Source: Neobacillus driksii (GTDB lineage: Bacteria; Bacillota; Bacilli; Bacillales; Cytobacillaceae). Taken from it: 64,000 bases of DNA. The notes under the pieces are model-generated. The model searched no databases and was not told where the DNA came from. It saw nothing but the letters and a program-made list of their open reading frames with translations. Every line of letters starts with the position of its first letter. Position 1 is the stretch's first letter. The translations under genes and the position numbers were made by a program. Where the stretch lies: NCBI RefSeq assembly GCF_013409995.1, contig NZ_JACCBX010000004.1, forward strand, positions 62,001-126,000, in the 5' to 3' direction. Shown piece after piece: positions 45,236 to 54,394 of this stretch.

Positions 45236-46025
45236 CTTTATCAGTTTCAATTTCCAGGTCCTCCGCTTCGTCAACTTCCAATTCATATGCCTTAAAATAG
45301 GAACCTACCTCTAAATCAATAATACCTTTAATGCTCGGATCTAATTGGCTTATGATCGAAGGATAATGTATCATTTTTTCTGAAAAGGTTCTTAGTGTAG
45401 CACTTACTTCAAAGCCATCATTCATAAATAATGATATATGATACTGGTCTGTTTTTTTGGGAGTATAATGTATTTCAGAGATTGCATTTAGAACCTCAAC
45501 TGGAAGTTCATCAAGTGCAGTAACCATTTCTTTAAGGATTGCACCTTCTTTAAATTTATAAAGGATTGGTGCATTGACAGGTATTTCAACCACTTCCCTA
45601 TCCTTAAGGACTTTTCCGTTTTCCATTACAGGAAAATAGGAGCCATCTGACTCTAAATAGGCTAGTTTGTTACGTTCTTCAATCTCAATCATTACCGTAT
45701 TCGGCCACATTATGGTCACTTTTGCTTGTTTAATAACATTCATATCTTTGAGAGTTGACGAAATAGTATCTTTCTTTACACTCCATATATTTGTATCTTT
45801 AGATATCTTAGTTTTCTTTATTATTTCTTCTGTTGACAGCAATTCATTTCCTTTAATTGTGATCTTTTTTACATGACTTAATGGTGACTGTACATATGCG
45901 ACAACGGCAATCATGGTAAAGAACAAACATAGAAGCATAATAAGCCTTCTGTTAGCTTTACGCCGTCTTTGCTCTTTAAGCTTTGGAATTCGATCTTCAA
46001 GAGCGACTATCTTACCTTTATCCAT
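45225..46025 (-). CDS. divIB: Cell-division protein DivIB (FtsQ)
   Basis: Bitopic divisome protein that complexes with FtsL and DivIC. The 266 residues comprise a basic cytoplasmic tail (KLKEQRRRKANRR), one membrane helix (LIMLLCLFFTMIAVVAYVQ), a POTRA domain (VKKITIKGNELLSTEEII) and the FtsQ/DivIB beta domain, ending in an acidic tail. ATG 46025 follows GGAGGG. A terminator-like hairpin lies between it and murB. Confidence 0.94.
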   Translation of the reverse strand: MDKGKIVALEDRIPKLKEQRRRKANRRLIMLLCLFFTMIAVVAYVQSPLSHVKKITIKGNELLSTEEIIKKTKISKDTNIWSVKKDTISSTLKDMNVIKQAKVTIMWPNTVMIEIEERNKLAYLESDGSYFPVMENGKVLKDREVVEIPVNAPILYKFKEGAILKEMVTALDELPVEVLNAISEIHYTPKKTDQYHISLFMNDGFEVSATLRTFSEKMIHYPSIISQLDPSIKGIIDLEVGSYFKAYELEVDEAEDLEIETDKGEG

Positions 46026-46114
46026 ACACTTCCCTCCATTAAGAATAAGGCTTAGCATGTACAAAAAGAAAACCTATTAAATACTACCCGCTTTTCCTGC
46101 CTAAAAAGCGAAAA

Positions 46115-46140
46115 CAACGGCACGAAAAATCATGCCGTCA
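46115..46140 (-). terminator. Probable terminator between murB and divIB
   Basis: ACGGCA and TGCCGT are separated by a loop of about ten bases on the minus strand and followed by TGTTTTCGCTTTTT. The T tract is interrupted, so partial readthrough is likely. Confidence 0.65.
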
Positions 46141-46218
46141 TTCATTTTCTCAGTTTTTTTCCATATTTATAATGAGTAATTATATCACAAAATTTGTAAT
46201 TGGTACGACTATTTCTAA

Positions 46219-47127
46219 TTACACACGCCCAATAATTTCTACCTCTGTTTCCATTTTAATTCCATATAAATTCAGTATGGTATCTTTTATATATTGAATT
46301 AAATCTAGAACATCCTTAGCTGTTGCATTACCAGCATTTACAATAAAGTTTCCGTGCATTTCTGATATTTTTGCACCGCCCATTTGGAATCCCTTTAATC
46401 CCGCGTCTTCAATAAGTTTTCCTGCATAATTAGGCAGTGGATTTCGGAAAATACTTCCCGCACATGGGAAATTCCACGGCTGGGTTTCTTTTCGGTAATC
46501 TTTGTTTTTTTGCATTTGTGAAACAATCGCAGTTTTATCACCTTTTGTCAGTTGGAACTCCGCTTCTAAAACGATACCAGGACGCTTCTTTTGCAGGACG
46601 GACGTCCTATAAGTGAACTCCATCTCATCGTTAGATAACCATTCCATGGATCCGTCATCAAACAATATATGTGCTTTGGTTAAAATCTTACTAATATCTG
46701 AACCATGCGCGCCTGCGTTCATATAAACAGCCCCGCCGACAGACCCAGGGATACCACTGGCAAATTCAAGTCCTGATAATCCTTTTTTGGAAATCAAGGT
46801 AGATAAGCTAACTAAAGAATGACCGCCACCTACTGTTATCTTGGAATCATTTATCGTTAGATGGTCTAATCCTGAACCTAATTTAATGACTACCCCTTCA
46901 ATCCCTTTATCAGAAACGAGTAAATTTGACCCTCTCCCAATTGCACGCCATGGGATTTGCCGCTCCTTTAGAAAAGTCATTACTTTTTGGATATTTTCTA
47001 AAGAAGCAGGCTCAATAAAAATGTCAGCAGGGCCACCAATTTTCATGGTCGTATGCTGGGATAACCGTTCATTTCTCTTCACTTTGCCAATATTTAAATC
47101 TTGGATTTCTGTAAATAATCCGTCCAT
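46219..47127 (-). CDS. murB: UDP-N-acetylenolpyruvoylglucosamine reductase MurB
   Basis: FAD enzyme that reduces the enolpyruvyl group to give UDP-MurNAc. The 302-residue protein has the FAD-binding signature [11 protein letters not shown], the [10 protein letters not shown] loop and the active-site Ser region [12 protein letters not shown] 47127 is preferred, with GGGTG close upstream; a TTG seven codons earlier is possible. It lies between murG and divIB, as in B. subtilis. Confidence 0.95.
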   Translation of the reverse strand: MDGLFTEIQDLNIGKVKRNERLSQHTTMKIGGPADIFIEPASLENIQKVMTFLKERQIPWRAIGRGSNLLVSDKGIEGVVIKLGSGLDHLTINDSKITVGGGHSLVSLSTLISKKGLSGLEFASGIPGSVGGAVYMNAGAHGSDISKILTKAHILFDDGSMEWLSNDEMEFTYRTSVLQKKRPGIVLEAEFQLTKGDKTAIVSQMQKNKDYRKETQPWNFPCAGSIFRNPLPNYAGKLIEDAGLKGFQMGGAKISEMHGNFIVNAGNATAKDVLDLIQYIKDTILNLYGIKMETEVEIIGRV

Positions 47128-47190
47128 TCCTATCACCCTATCTTTCAAAACAAACGTATAGTTTTAGTTTATGCAAAAAATGTGTTTGGG

Positions 47191-48294
47191 CTACTTTTGT
47201 TTTTCTTGTACTAGCTGTTTCATAAGTTTATACAGTCTCTCAGCAGAGTCAGGTACCCCTAATTTTTTTGCCTTCATTTTCATTGACTTTAAATACTCAT
47301 TATCTAACAAAATCCTGTCTATTTGCTGAATGAGACTTTTGTTATTTAAATCTTTTTCGAGGAGTAATTCTGCTGCCCCGTGATCACTGAGTGATCGAGC
47401 ATTTTTTTCTTGATGATTATTTGTCACATACGGACTTGGGACAAGAATACTTGGAATTCCTAATGAAGTAATCTCAGCAAGTGTTGTTGCACCAGCTCTT
47501 GAGACTACTAAATCAATACCAGATAATACTTCTGGCATGTTATGAATAAATGGCCTAATGACGACATTTTTCGGATTCCCTACAAGCTCTACTTCGTTTT
47601 GCACATCTTTAAAATGAACCTCACCCGTAATATATAGTACTTGATAAGGCTTTTCCCCAAATTCAGAAAGTGCCTTCACAACCGCATCATTTATTGGTCG
47701 AGCACCACGGCTTCCTCCAAAAATGAGTACTGCAGGCATAGTCGTGCTTAATCCAGCCGATAATCTTCCTCTGATTCCATCATTACCAATGACTTCCGAT
47801 GCTCGAGGATTTCCAGTAAACACCACTTTTTCCTTTGGAAAATATTCTTTTGCCTCTTCGAAACAAATTGCCACCTTATTAACGTATCTACTTAAAAATT
47901 TGTTTGTCAGCCCTGGTACACTGTTCTGTTCATGGACAATTGTTGGGATATTTAATTTTGCGGCTGCATACACAACGGGACCACAAACATAACCACCAGT
48001 TCCAATAACAATATCTGGTTTGAATTCCTTTAACATTTTTTTACTGTCTCTTGCACCTTTTAAAAATCTCAAAACGGTTTTGATATTATCCAAGGATAAT
48101 TTTCTTTTGAATCCAGTAATATGGATCGATTTAAAAGGTATCTTCTCCCGAGGAACAATTGTGCTTTCCAATCCGTTCTTTGTCCCTATGTATAAAAACT
48201 CAGCATGTTTGTTTTCTTTTTGTATTTCCCTTATGAGAGCAAGAGCTGGATATATATGTCCTCCAGTCCCTCCGCCGCTTACAACTATTTTCAT
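47191..48294 (-). CDS. murG: UDP-GlcNAc:lipid I N-acetylglucosaminyltransferase MurG
   Basis: GT28 glycosyltransferase converting lipid I to lipid II at the inner membrane face. The 367 residues show the N-terminal glycine motif [12 protein letters not shown], a second G-loop ([12 protein letters not shown]) and the UDP-GlcNAc site ([11 protein letters not shown]). SD GGGGTGG precedes the ATG. A terminator downstream of spoVE and a promoter-like sequence at 48341-48368 suggest murG starts its own transcript. Confidence 0.96.
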   Translation of the reverse strand: MKIVVSGGGTGGHIYPALALIREIQKENKHAEFLYIGTKNGLESTIVPREKIPFKSIHITGFKRKLSLDNIKTVLRFLKGARDSKKMLKEFKPDIVIGTGGYVCGPVVYAAAKLNIPTIVHEQNSVPGLTNKFLSRYVNKVAICFEEAKEYFPKEKVVFTGNPRASEVIGNDGIRGRLSAGLSTTMPAVLIFGGSRGARPINDAVVKALSEFGEKPYQVLYITGEVHFKDVQNEVELVGNPKNVVIRPFIHNMPEVLSGIDLVVSRAGATTLAEITSLGIPSILVPSPYVTNNHQEKNARSLSDHGAAELLLEKDLNNKSLIQQIDRILLDNEYLKSMKMKAKKLGVPDSAERLYKLMKQLVQEKQK

Positions 48295-48340
48295 ATGTCC
48301 ACCCCAAATTAATAAATGCTACAAGCTAATTTCTTATCCT

Positions 48341-48368
48341 ATCTTACTATAAAATTAACAGAAGTTAA
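48341..48368 (-). promoter_or_regulatory. Possible SigA promoter of murG
   Basis: -35-like TTAACT (48363-48368) and -10-like TAAGAT (48341-48346) are separated by 16 bases on the minus strand, downstream of the spoVE terminator. The match is moderate. Confidence 0.35.
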
Positions 48369-48410
48369 GGATTGAAAAAAGAATGTTATCTAAATGTAAA
48401 CTAAGCAAGG

Positions 48411-48446
48411 AAAAAAATAAAAAGAACCCTGCCTAAAAACAGGGTA
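48411..48446 (-). terminator. Rho-independent terminator after spoVE
   Basis: ACCCTG and CAGGGT are separated by an eight-base loop on the minus strand and followed by TTCTTTTTATTTTTTT. It lies just after the spoVE stop. Confidence 0.85.
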
Positions 48447-48448
48447 AG

Positions 48449-49549
48449 TTAATATCGAGAATAACGGCTAATATTCAAAAGAACACCGATCGCCATCAAC
48501 ATCAATGTTAGAGAAGAACCACCATAACTTAAGAATGGCAATGTGATTCCGGTAACAGGCATTAAACCAGTGACAACACCAATGTTAATCATTACTTGAA
48601 TGGCGACCATTGATATAATACCAACCGCCAAAAAGCTGCCATATAGATCCGGTGCACCCAGGGCAATACGTATTCCCCTCCATAACAATAATGCGAATAA
48701 AAGAATAATAAAGGATCCTCCAATAAAGCCTAATTCTTCAGACAAAATCGCAAAAATAAAATCCGTTTGCGGTTCAGGTAAGTAAAAGAATTTTTGCCTG
48801 CTTTCACCGAGACCAAGCCCAAATAATCCACCAGGTCCAATCGCATAAAGCGATTGAATAATTTGGAATCCACTGCCTAACGGGTCCTGCCAAGGGTCTA
48901 AGAATGAGGTTATCCTTTTCATCCTATATGGCGCTGAAGCAACTAAACCAACAAATCCTGCTAAACCTACTAAACCCAATAAAGCAAAATGTCCTACCCG
49001 AGCACCTGCAATAAAGATCATGACCACACATGTTCCAATCATGACTGTTCCTGTCCCTAAATCAGGCTGGAGCATAATAAGCGCAAACGCTACAAAAGCA
49101 AGACCTAATGAAGGAACAAGCCCTTTTCGAAAAGAGGTTATTAATTTCTGCCTCTCAGAGAGATACTTAGCTAAAAAGGCAATCATTGCCAGCTTCATAA
49201 ATTCTGATGGCTGGACAGAAAAGGCACCAACACCAATCCAGCTTCGTGAACCATTTCTAACATTCCCAACTCCCGGAATGAGTACGAGTATGAGTAACAC
49301 AAAGCAGGTTATCAATATAGCCTTTGACCACTCTCTCCATGTCCAATAATTAATATTCATAATAAAAAACATGGCGGCTATCCCAACTCCGGCAAAAAGC
49401 GTTTGTCTTTTCGCGAAAAAGAAGGAGTCATCGAATTTATACTCTGCCCATACTGCACTTGCACTATAAACCATAATAAGTCCTACTGCTAATAGCGTAA
49501 GTGTAACAATTAATAATATAAAATCAGGAGTTGTTCTTTTTGTCGGCAC
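48449..49549 (-). CDS. spoVE: SEDS peptidoglycan polymerase SpoVE (FtsW/RodA family)
   Basis: Glycosyltransferase needed for spore cortex synthesis, working with the SpoVD transpeptidase. The 366-residue protein has about ten membrane helices and the SEDS signatures GVGAFSVQPSEFMKLAMIA, MLQPDLGTGTV (with the catalytic-type Asp) and FLSYGGSSLTLMLM. It is almost colinear with B. subtilis SpoVE, including YSASAVWAEYKFDDSFFF. The start is GTG at 49549 with GAGG upstream. A shortened family B repeat lies between murD and this gene. Confidence 0.94.
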   Translation of the reverse strand: MPTKRTTPDFILLIVTLTLLAVGLIMVYSASAVWAEYKFDDSFFFAKRQTLFAGVGIAAMFFIMNINYWTWREWSKAILITCFVLLILVLIPGVGNVRNGSRSWIGVGAFSVQPSEFMKLAMIAFLAKYLSERQKLITSFRKGLVPSLGLAFVAFALIMLQPDLGTGTVMIGTCVVMIFIAGARVGHFALLGLVGLAGFVGLVASAPYRMKRITSFLDPWQDPLGSGFQIIQSLYAIGPGGLFGLGLGESRQKFFYLPEPQTDFIFAILSEELGFIGGSFIILLFALLLWRGIRIALGAPDLYGSFLAVGIISMVAIQVMINIGVVTGLMPVTGITLPFLSYGGSSLTLMLMAIGVLLNISRYSRY

Positions 49550-49588
49550 ACCTAACACCTCGACTAGCAAGTTTTAGGGCATTGATAG

Positions 49589-49636
49589 TTGTCCAGCACA
49601 AGCGTACTAGGATTTCTTCCGCTTCTCGTTGGACAA
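49589..49636. repeat. Shortened family B repeat between murD and spoVE
   Basis: Arms TTGTCCA and TGGACAA, extended to roughly TTGTCCAGCACAAGCG and CGCTTCTCGTTGGACAA, enclose about 15 bases. The left half matches the start of the copy at 38722 (TGTCCAGCnCAAGC, CTAG), and CTTCCGCTT matches the right end of that family. It looks like an internal-deletion form, starting seven bases after the murD stop. Confidence 0.65.
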
Positions 49637-49643
49637 GCAGCCC

Positions 49644-50996
49644 TTACTTAAGCTTATGCACCGCTTCGATAAAAATGTCTCCCCTGACTTCAAAACTTTT
49701 ATATTGATCCCAGCTCGCACATGCAGGAGATAACAGAATAACGTTGCCTGGCTCTGAATATTGAAAAGCAACAGGCACGGCCTTTTCAACATTATCGACA
49801 GTGTTAATTTGTTTTATTCCTGCTTCTATCCCGACTCGCTCAATTTTAGAGGATGTTTGACCGAAAGTAATTAACGCTTTTACATTTTTTAAATAGGGGA
49901 TTAATTCATCAAATTCATTTCCACGATCAAGGCCGCCCGCCAACAAGATGATCGGACTTTTAAATGCTTGTAAAGCTGGTATAGTAGCAAGTATGTTTGT
50001 TGCTTTTGAGTCGTTATAAAACTTTCTCTCAGCAATCTCTGTAACGTACTGAAGACGATGCTTAACACCTGTAAACGTTCTAAGTACTTCCTGAATGGCC
50101 TCATTACTAACACCTGTTAATTTAGCCGCTGCCATGGCGGATAAGATATTTTCTAAATTATGGACTCCCGGCAGGGCGATTTCATCAACCAACATAACTT
50201 TCTCGTCATTAAAACAAATCCACCCCTCACTTATATAAGCCCCCTCTTTAAGAGCAAGCTTCGTTGAAAAAGGAATGCCGGAAGCTTGGGAATGTTCAGC
50301 GATTTCCCGCACTTCTTGCTGATCTGCATTATAAATAAAGTAGTCTTCTGCAGTTTGGTTTTTTGTAATATTTGCTTTTGCTTTAATATATTCAGCTCTT
50401 GTTCCATGATAATCCAAATGTGCGTCATACAGATTTGTAATTATCGCTATCTTAGGTCTAAAGGCTTCTATACCCATTAATTGAAAGGATGATAATTCAA
50501 TCACGATATTATTTTCTGCGGTTGCCTCTTCTGCAACACCAGATGCTACCGTACCAATATTACCGGCAATTAACGGTCTCTTCTTACCTTGATTCAGCAT
50601 TTCAAAAATAAGTGTTGTCGTGGTTGTTTTTCCATTTGTTCCTGTTATCCCGATGAAAGGTGCTTCTGATATTTGGTAAGCAAGTTCAACCTCTGTTAAA
50701 ACAGGAATCCCTTTCTCCAGCGCTCCTTCAATGATTGGGTTTTGGTATGGAATACCCGGATTTTTCACGATTAGTTCAAATCCCTCATCAAGAAGTTCTA
50801 CAGGATGTTCACCACAAATGACTTTAATACCTTGTTCTAATAACCCTTGTGCTTCCGGATTTTCTGATAATGGCTTTTTATCATTTACGGTAACAAATGC
50901 ACCAAGCTTATGTAAGAGCGCTGCAGCTGTTACCCCGCTTTTTGCTAGACCAAGGACAAGAATTTTTTTATGGAGATACGTTTTTATCTGCTTCAA
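49644..50996 (-). CDS. murD: UDP-N-acetylmuramoylalanine-D-glutamate ligase MurD
   Basis: Adds D-Glu to UDP-MurNAc-L-Ala. The 450 residues have the dinucleotide-like N-domain ([13 protein letters not shown]), the Mur-ligase P-loop [13 protein letters not shown], the central-domain motif VKHRLQYV and the C-terminal [17 protein letters not shown]. The start is TTG, placed directly after the mraY stop and preceded by GAGGTG. Confidence 0.95.
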   Translation of the reverse strand: MKQIKTYLHKKILVLGLAKSGVTAAALLHKLGAFVTVNDKKPLSENPEAQGLLEQGIKVICGEHPVELLDEGFELIVKNPGIPYQNPIIEGALEKGIPVLTEVELAYQISEAPFIGITGTNGKTTTTTLIFEMLNQGKKRPLIAGNIGTVASGVAEEATAENNIVIELSSFQLMGIEAFRPKIAIITNLYDAHLDYHGTRAEYIKAKANITKNQTAEDYFIYNADQQEVREIAEHSQASGIPFSTKLALKEGAYISEGWICFNDEKVMLVDEIALPGVHNLENILSAMAAAKLTGVSNEAIQEVLRTFTGVKHRLQYVTEIAERKFYNDSKATNILATIPALQAFKSPIILLAGGLDRGNEFDELIPYLKNVKALITFGQTSSKIERVGIEAGIKQINTVDNVEKAVPVAFQYSEPGNVILLSPACASWDQYKSFEVRGDIFIEAVHKLK

Positions 50997-51971
50997 TTAT
51001 AACCACACCTCAATATAGATACCTAGTATCGCTAATATTAAACCAACACTCCAAAAGGTAACAACGACCTTCCATTCTGACCAGCCAATTAGCTCGTAAT
51101 GGTGATGGAGTGGACTCATTCGAAAGATTCTTTTACCTGTCGTTTTAAAAGAGATGACCTGTAAAATAACAGATAACGTTTCAATGACAAATACACCGCC
51201 GATTATGACTAACAATAACTCTAACTTGGTTAGAATTGCAATGGTCGCTATCGCACCACCAAGTGCCAGAGAACCCGTATCCCCCATAAACACCTTAGCA
51301 GGATGGGCATTAAATACAAGGAAACCTAAGACTGCCCCGGCTACAGCAACTGAAAAGATCGCCACTTCCATCTGTGATTGGTTCCATGCTAAGACAGCAT
51401 ATGCACCAAATGCAATGGCAGCTGTACCTGAAACTAAACCATCCAATCCATCAGTTAAATTGACTGCATTCGAGAAACCTACCAGCCAAAAGACGATAAA
51501 AAATACATAAAACCAGCCAAGTTCAATGGAATAATTACTTCCAGGAACGGTGATTTCCGTAGGATATCCATTTTGTTTATAAACAAGATAAAAAATAACG
51601 GAAATGATGATTTGTCCTAACAACTTTTGTCTCGAGGTTAACCCTAGATTACGCTTAAGTGCCACTTTGATAAAATCATCTAAAAATCCAAGTAATCCAA
51701 AACCAAAGGTCACAAGGATAAGTAAGTATGTTTTAACGGTTGGTTCAGAAAATTTCCCTGTCATTACGAGAGTAGTAATAATAATAGAGAATAAAATCAT
51801 CACTCCACCCATTGTTGGTGTACCGGTTTTTGCTTGATGGGATTTGGGTCCTTCTTCCCGAATGCTTTGTCCAAATTTCAACCTTCTTAAGAAGGGAATA
51901 AAAATTGGAGAAAGCAGTACTGTAATCAGGAACCCCATTAGAATTGTGAAAAAGATAACTTGCTCCAGCAT
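50997..51971 (-). CDS. mraY: Phospho-N-acetylmuramoyl-pentapeptide transferase MraY
   Basis: Integral membrane enzyme that transfers phospho-MurNAc-pentapeptide to undecaprenyl phosphate, forming lipid I. The 324-residue protein has about ten membrane segments and the motifs [39 protein letters not shown] and [11 protein letters not shown] 51971 is preceded by AAGGAGGGG and lies one base after the stop of the MurF-like gene. Confidence 0.96.
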   Translation of the reverse strand: MLEQVIFFTILMGFLITVLLSPIFIPFLRRLKFGQSIREEGPKSHQAKTGTPTMGGVMILFSIIITTLVMTGKFSEPTVKTYLLILVTFGFGLLGFLDDFIKVALKRNLGLTSRQKLLGQIIISVIFYLVYKQNGYPTEITVPGSNYSIELGWFYVFFIVFWLVGFSNAVNLTDGLDGLVSGTAAIAFGAYAVLAWNQSQMEVAIFSVAVAGAVLGFLVFNAHPAKVFMGDTGSLALGGAIATIAILTKLELLLVIIGGVFVIETLSVILQVISFKTTGKRIFRMSPLHHHYELIGWSEWKVVVTFWSVGLILAILGIYIEVWL

Positions 51972-51972
51972 T

Positions 51973-52428
51973 TTATCCCCTCCTTTCGAAATCATCTTTT
52001 AGATTTATTTTTGATATCTTTTCCAACATTACAGCTATATCATATGTTTCTTTATTTTCTTTGAGAAGTTTTTTATTCAAAAATACGAAATTAGTCATAT
52101 TCATTTTTTCTGCTTTTTCTCCGTCCATTTTTTCAATGTAAAATCGTAAAAGTTCTCTAACAGCTTCAATTGGGTTGTCAGTAAAAAAGATTGGAAAGTG
52201 ATTGGGTGTGTATTTGGGCAGCTGTTTCTTTTTATCCCAAATGGCCGCAATCGCACCGTTGGCAATTGCCTCTAAAAGTTCCCCCGAATTCTCATTTAAC
52301 GGTATGAATAGACCTCTAGTCTGCATTTCGTTTGCATCGTCCGTTACCGTCATATAAAAATGATCCGCTTCTTTTATACCCCTGAAATCAGAGAATAACT
52401 CTACTAAATCATTATGTGCTAAATACAT
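51973..52428 (-). CDS. Stand-alone MurF-like N-terminal domain protein
   Basis: Intact 151-residue gene between murE and mraY, the place where many bacteria carry murF. Residues about 35-100 resemble the MurF/MurE N-terminal domain: [50 protein letters not shown]. Where a Mur ligase would then show the P-loop (GxTGxNGKTT), this protein continues with an unrelated Lys/Glu-rich tail of about 50 residues and stops. It therefore cannot be an ATP-dependent ligase. Shine-Dalgarno GGGGAG and spacings of two bases to murE and one to mraY indicate active, coupled translation. B. subtilis has full murF elsewhere and, as far as I recall, nothing here. Its function is unknown. Confidence 0.75.
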   Translation of the reverse strand: MYLAHNDLVELFSDFRGIKEADHFYMTVTDDANEMQTRGLFIPLNENSGELLEAIANGAIAAIWDKKKQLPKYTPNHFPIFFTDNPIEAVRELLRFYIEKMDGEKAEKMNMTNFVFLNKKLLKENKETYDIAVMLEKISKINLKDDFERRG

Positions 52429-52430
52429 TT

Positions 52431-53891
52431 CTATCTCCCCTCGATTGCCTCCCGAGCAACCATTCGGTCATCAAAATCATAAACATTACTGCCAATAATC
52501 TGGTATGTTTCGTGACCTTTACCAGCAATTAAGATCACATCACCAGCAGACGCTTGATTAATTGCTGTAACAATCGCTTCTTTTCTATCAGGAATAGTGA
52601 TGTAACTTTGCCCAAGGACTCCTTTTTCCATATCTTTTAATATCGTTAAAGGATCCTCGCTCCTTGGGTTATCTGAGGTAAATATTGGATTTGTGGCATA
52701 TCGACAGGCAATCTCTGCCATTAATGGTCTCTTCGTTTTATCCCTGTCTCCACCACAGCCAACTATTACAAATATCTTCTTGTCAGCAAAACTTTGTATG
52801 GTCTTCAATACATTTTCTAAACTATCGGGTGTATGAGCATAATCTACGATTACCGTAAAGTTTTGTCCTGCATTTACTAACTCAAATCTACCGTCTACTC
52901 CTTTTACACTCTCGATGGATTCGATAATTTTATCCATCGGTATTCCTGAAACAAACGCAGTTGCAATACTAGCCAAAACATTATAAACACTAAACTTCCC
53001 GATTAATTGTATGTTAATGGAATAGCTCTTCTCTTTTATTACTATTTCAAAGGAAGTCCCCGCAGAAGTCATATGAATATTTCTAGCATGGAAATCCGCA
53101 TTATTATCAATTCCATACGTATAACAATGAGCTGCTGTAGATTTACGGTACAAATCAGAAGCGAGATCATCTGCATTTAAGATTGCAAATTTCGGTTTAT
53201 TAGCGTCGAATGTGTTTCCAAGCTGGGAAAATAATAAACTCTTAGCATGCATGTAGTCTTCCATTGTCTTATGGTAATCTAAATGATCTTGGGTGAGGTT
53301 TGTAAATACCGCTATATCGTAGTCACAACCATGGACTCTCCCCATATGTAAGGCATGCGATGAAACCTCCATAATTGCTGTATCAACACCTGCGTCAAGC
53401 ATTTGTTTGAACCCTTTTTGAAGGACAAGACTTTCTGGAGTTGTATTTTTAGTCTCAAACTTGTGGTCCCCAATTTTTGTATACATCGTTCCGATTAAAC
53501 CAGTGCTCCGATTTACATCGGAAAATATTTTTTCAATCAAATGACTTGTAGTTGTCTTTCCGTTTGTCCCTGTAATTCCGATTAAGTGCAGTTTTTTTGT
53601 AGGATGCTGATAAAAAGCATCAGCCAGTACTGCCATTGCCCGCGTTGTATCGTTAACAATTATTACCGGTACCGATAGTGGAAGTGCCCGCTCCGCAAGT
53701 ACAGCGGCAGCACCATCCTTCACCGCTGATTCCGCGAAATCGTGACCGTCGACGGTATATCCTTTAATACAAATAAATAAGCTTCCCTTTTGCACCTTTC
53801 GGTTGTCGTTCTCAATTGAAGTGATTTCTGGATTTGTTCCTTGATAAGGAACGAGAAGGTGCAAATGTTGAAGTAAATCATGTAGTTTCAT
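52431..53891 (-). CDS. murE: UDP-N-acetylmuramyl-tripeptide synthetase MurE (meso-DAP type)
   Basis: Adds meso-diaminopimelate to UDP-MurNAc-dipeptide. The 486 residues show an N-domain, the P-loop [16 protein letters not shown], the carbamylated-Lys region and the substrate motif DNPRSEDP, whose DNPR signature indicates m-DAP and not lysine. The start is ATG at 53891 ([11 protein letters not shown]), with GAGG upstream; the open frame to 53927 is not conserved. A 303-bp MITE lies 48 bases upstream. Confidence 0.95.
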   Translation of the reverse strand: MKLHDLLQHLHLLVPYQGTNPEITSIENDNRKVQKGSLFICIKGYTVDGHDFAESAVKDGAAAVLAERALPLSVPVIIVNDTTRAMAVLADAFYQHPTKKLHLIGITGTNGKTTTSHLIEKIFSDVNRSTGLIGTMYTKIGDHKFETKNTTPESLVLQKGFKQMLDAGVDTAIMEVSSHALHMGRVHGCDYDIAVFTNLTQDHLDYHKTMEDYMHAKSLLFSQLGNTFDANKPKFAILNADDLASDLYRKSTAAHCYTYGIDNNADFHARNIHMTSAGTSFEIVIKEKSYSINIQLIGKFSVYNVLASIATAFVSGIPMDKIIESIESVKGVDGRFELVNAGQNFTVIVDYAHTPDSLENVLKTIQSFADKKIFVIVGCGGDRDKTKRPLMAEIACRYATNPIFTSDNPRSEDPLTILKDMEKGVLGQSYITIPDRKEAIVTAINQASAGDVILIAGKGHETYQIIGSNVYDFDDRMVAREAIEGR

Positions 53892-53931
53892 ATTCTCAAA
53901 TCCTCTCTTGCCTTTAAAAATTACCACTTTT

Positions 53932-54250
53932 TACATAAAGGCTGTGTTAAATAAGGCTGTTGATTTCCACTCCACTAAGGAAAGCTTCTTCGAATAATCA
54001 CCGCAGAGACAGGCGGTTTTTGCCTGTCACGAGGCGCTACGCTTTCCGCGGGCTCGCCCGTGAGCCTCCTTACAGCTTCGCACCTGCGGGGTCTCACTCA
54101 GCTCGTACATCCCGCAGGACTTTGATTTACATCCTCGAATCTGCCCACGCACGAAGAAAATGCGATAGCATTTTCGAGGAGTCGAGCGCCTTCCGTTCCA
54201 ATCAACAGGTTCTAAAAATCAACAGTATTCCTTAACACAGCCTACATAAA
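53932..54250. mobile_element. MITE-like element, family A copy 3, with perfect 8-bp target duplication
   Basis: The element is 53940-54242 (303 bp), bounded by TACATAAA at 53932-53939 and 54243-54250. The ends are perfect 11-bp inverted repeats GGCTGTGTTAA/TTAACACAGCC. An inner block CTGTTGATTT is repeated inverted at both sides. The interior is GC-rich with many palindromes (CGGGCTCGCCCG, GAAAATGC...GCATTTTC). An open frame of about 90 codons crosses it, but it looks incidental. It explains most of the 503-bp spoVD-murE gap; the rest is the spoVD terminator. Confidence 0.92.
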
Positions 54251-54335
54251 AAATCACCTTATAAAAGATTCACCTTATTTTACAGCAAAACACAATAGAA
54301 TGCTATTTATCCTTCAGATTCCTATTTCTTTTTTT

Positions 54336-54372
54336 CAAAAGAACAGGCGGCGGAAATCATTCCGGCCGCCTG
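54336..54372 (-). terminator. Rho-independent terminator after spoVD
   Basis: CAGGCGGC-C-GGAA pairs with TTCC-GCCGCCTG on the minus strand (stem about 12 bp), followed by TTCTTTT. It separates spoVD from murE. Confidence 0.85.
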
Positions 54373-54394
54373 ACTCAATCATTTACCTATTTCT

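Noticed and set aside
51973-52428. Frameshifted full-length murF
   Set aside because: The downstream sequence is mraY directly; there is no room for, or trace of, a P-loop or C-terminal domain in any frame, so a simple frameshift does not explain the short gene.
52431-53891. Possibility that MurE is a lysine-adding enzyme
   Set aside because: The DNPRSEDP motif carries the DNPR signature of meso-DAP enzymes, in agreement with Bacillus cell walls.
53960-54235. Plus-strand open frame of about 91 codons upstream of murE
   Set aside because: It lies wholly inside the MITE, has an Arg/Ser-rich composition typical of reading through GC-rich palindromes, and has no ribosome-binding site or family resemblance.
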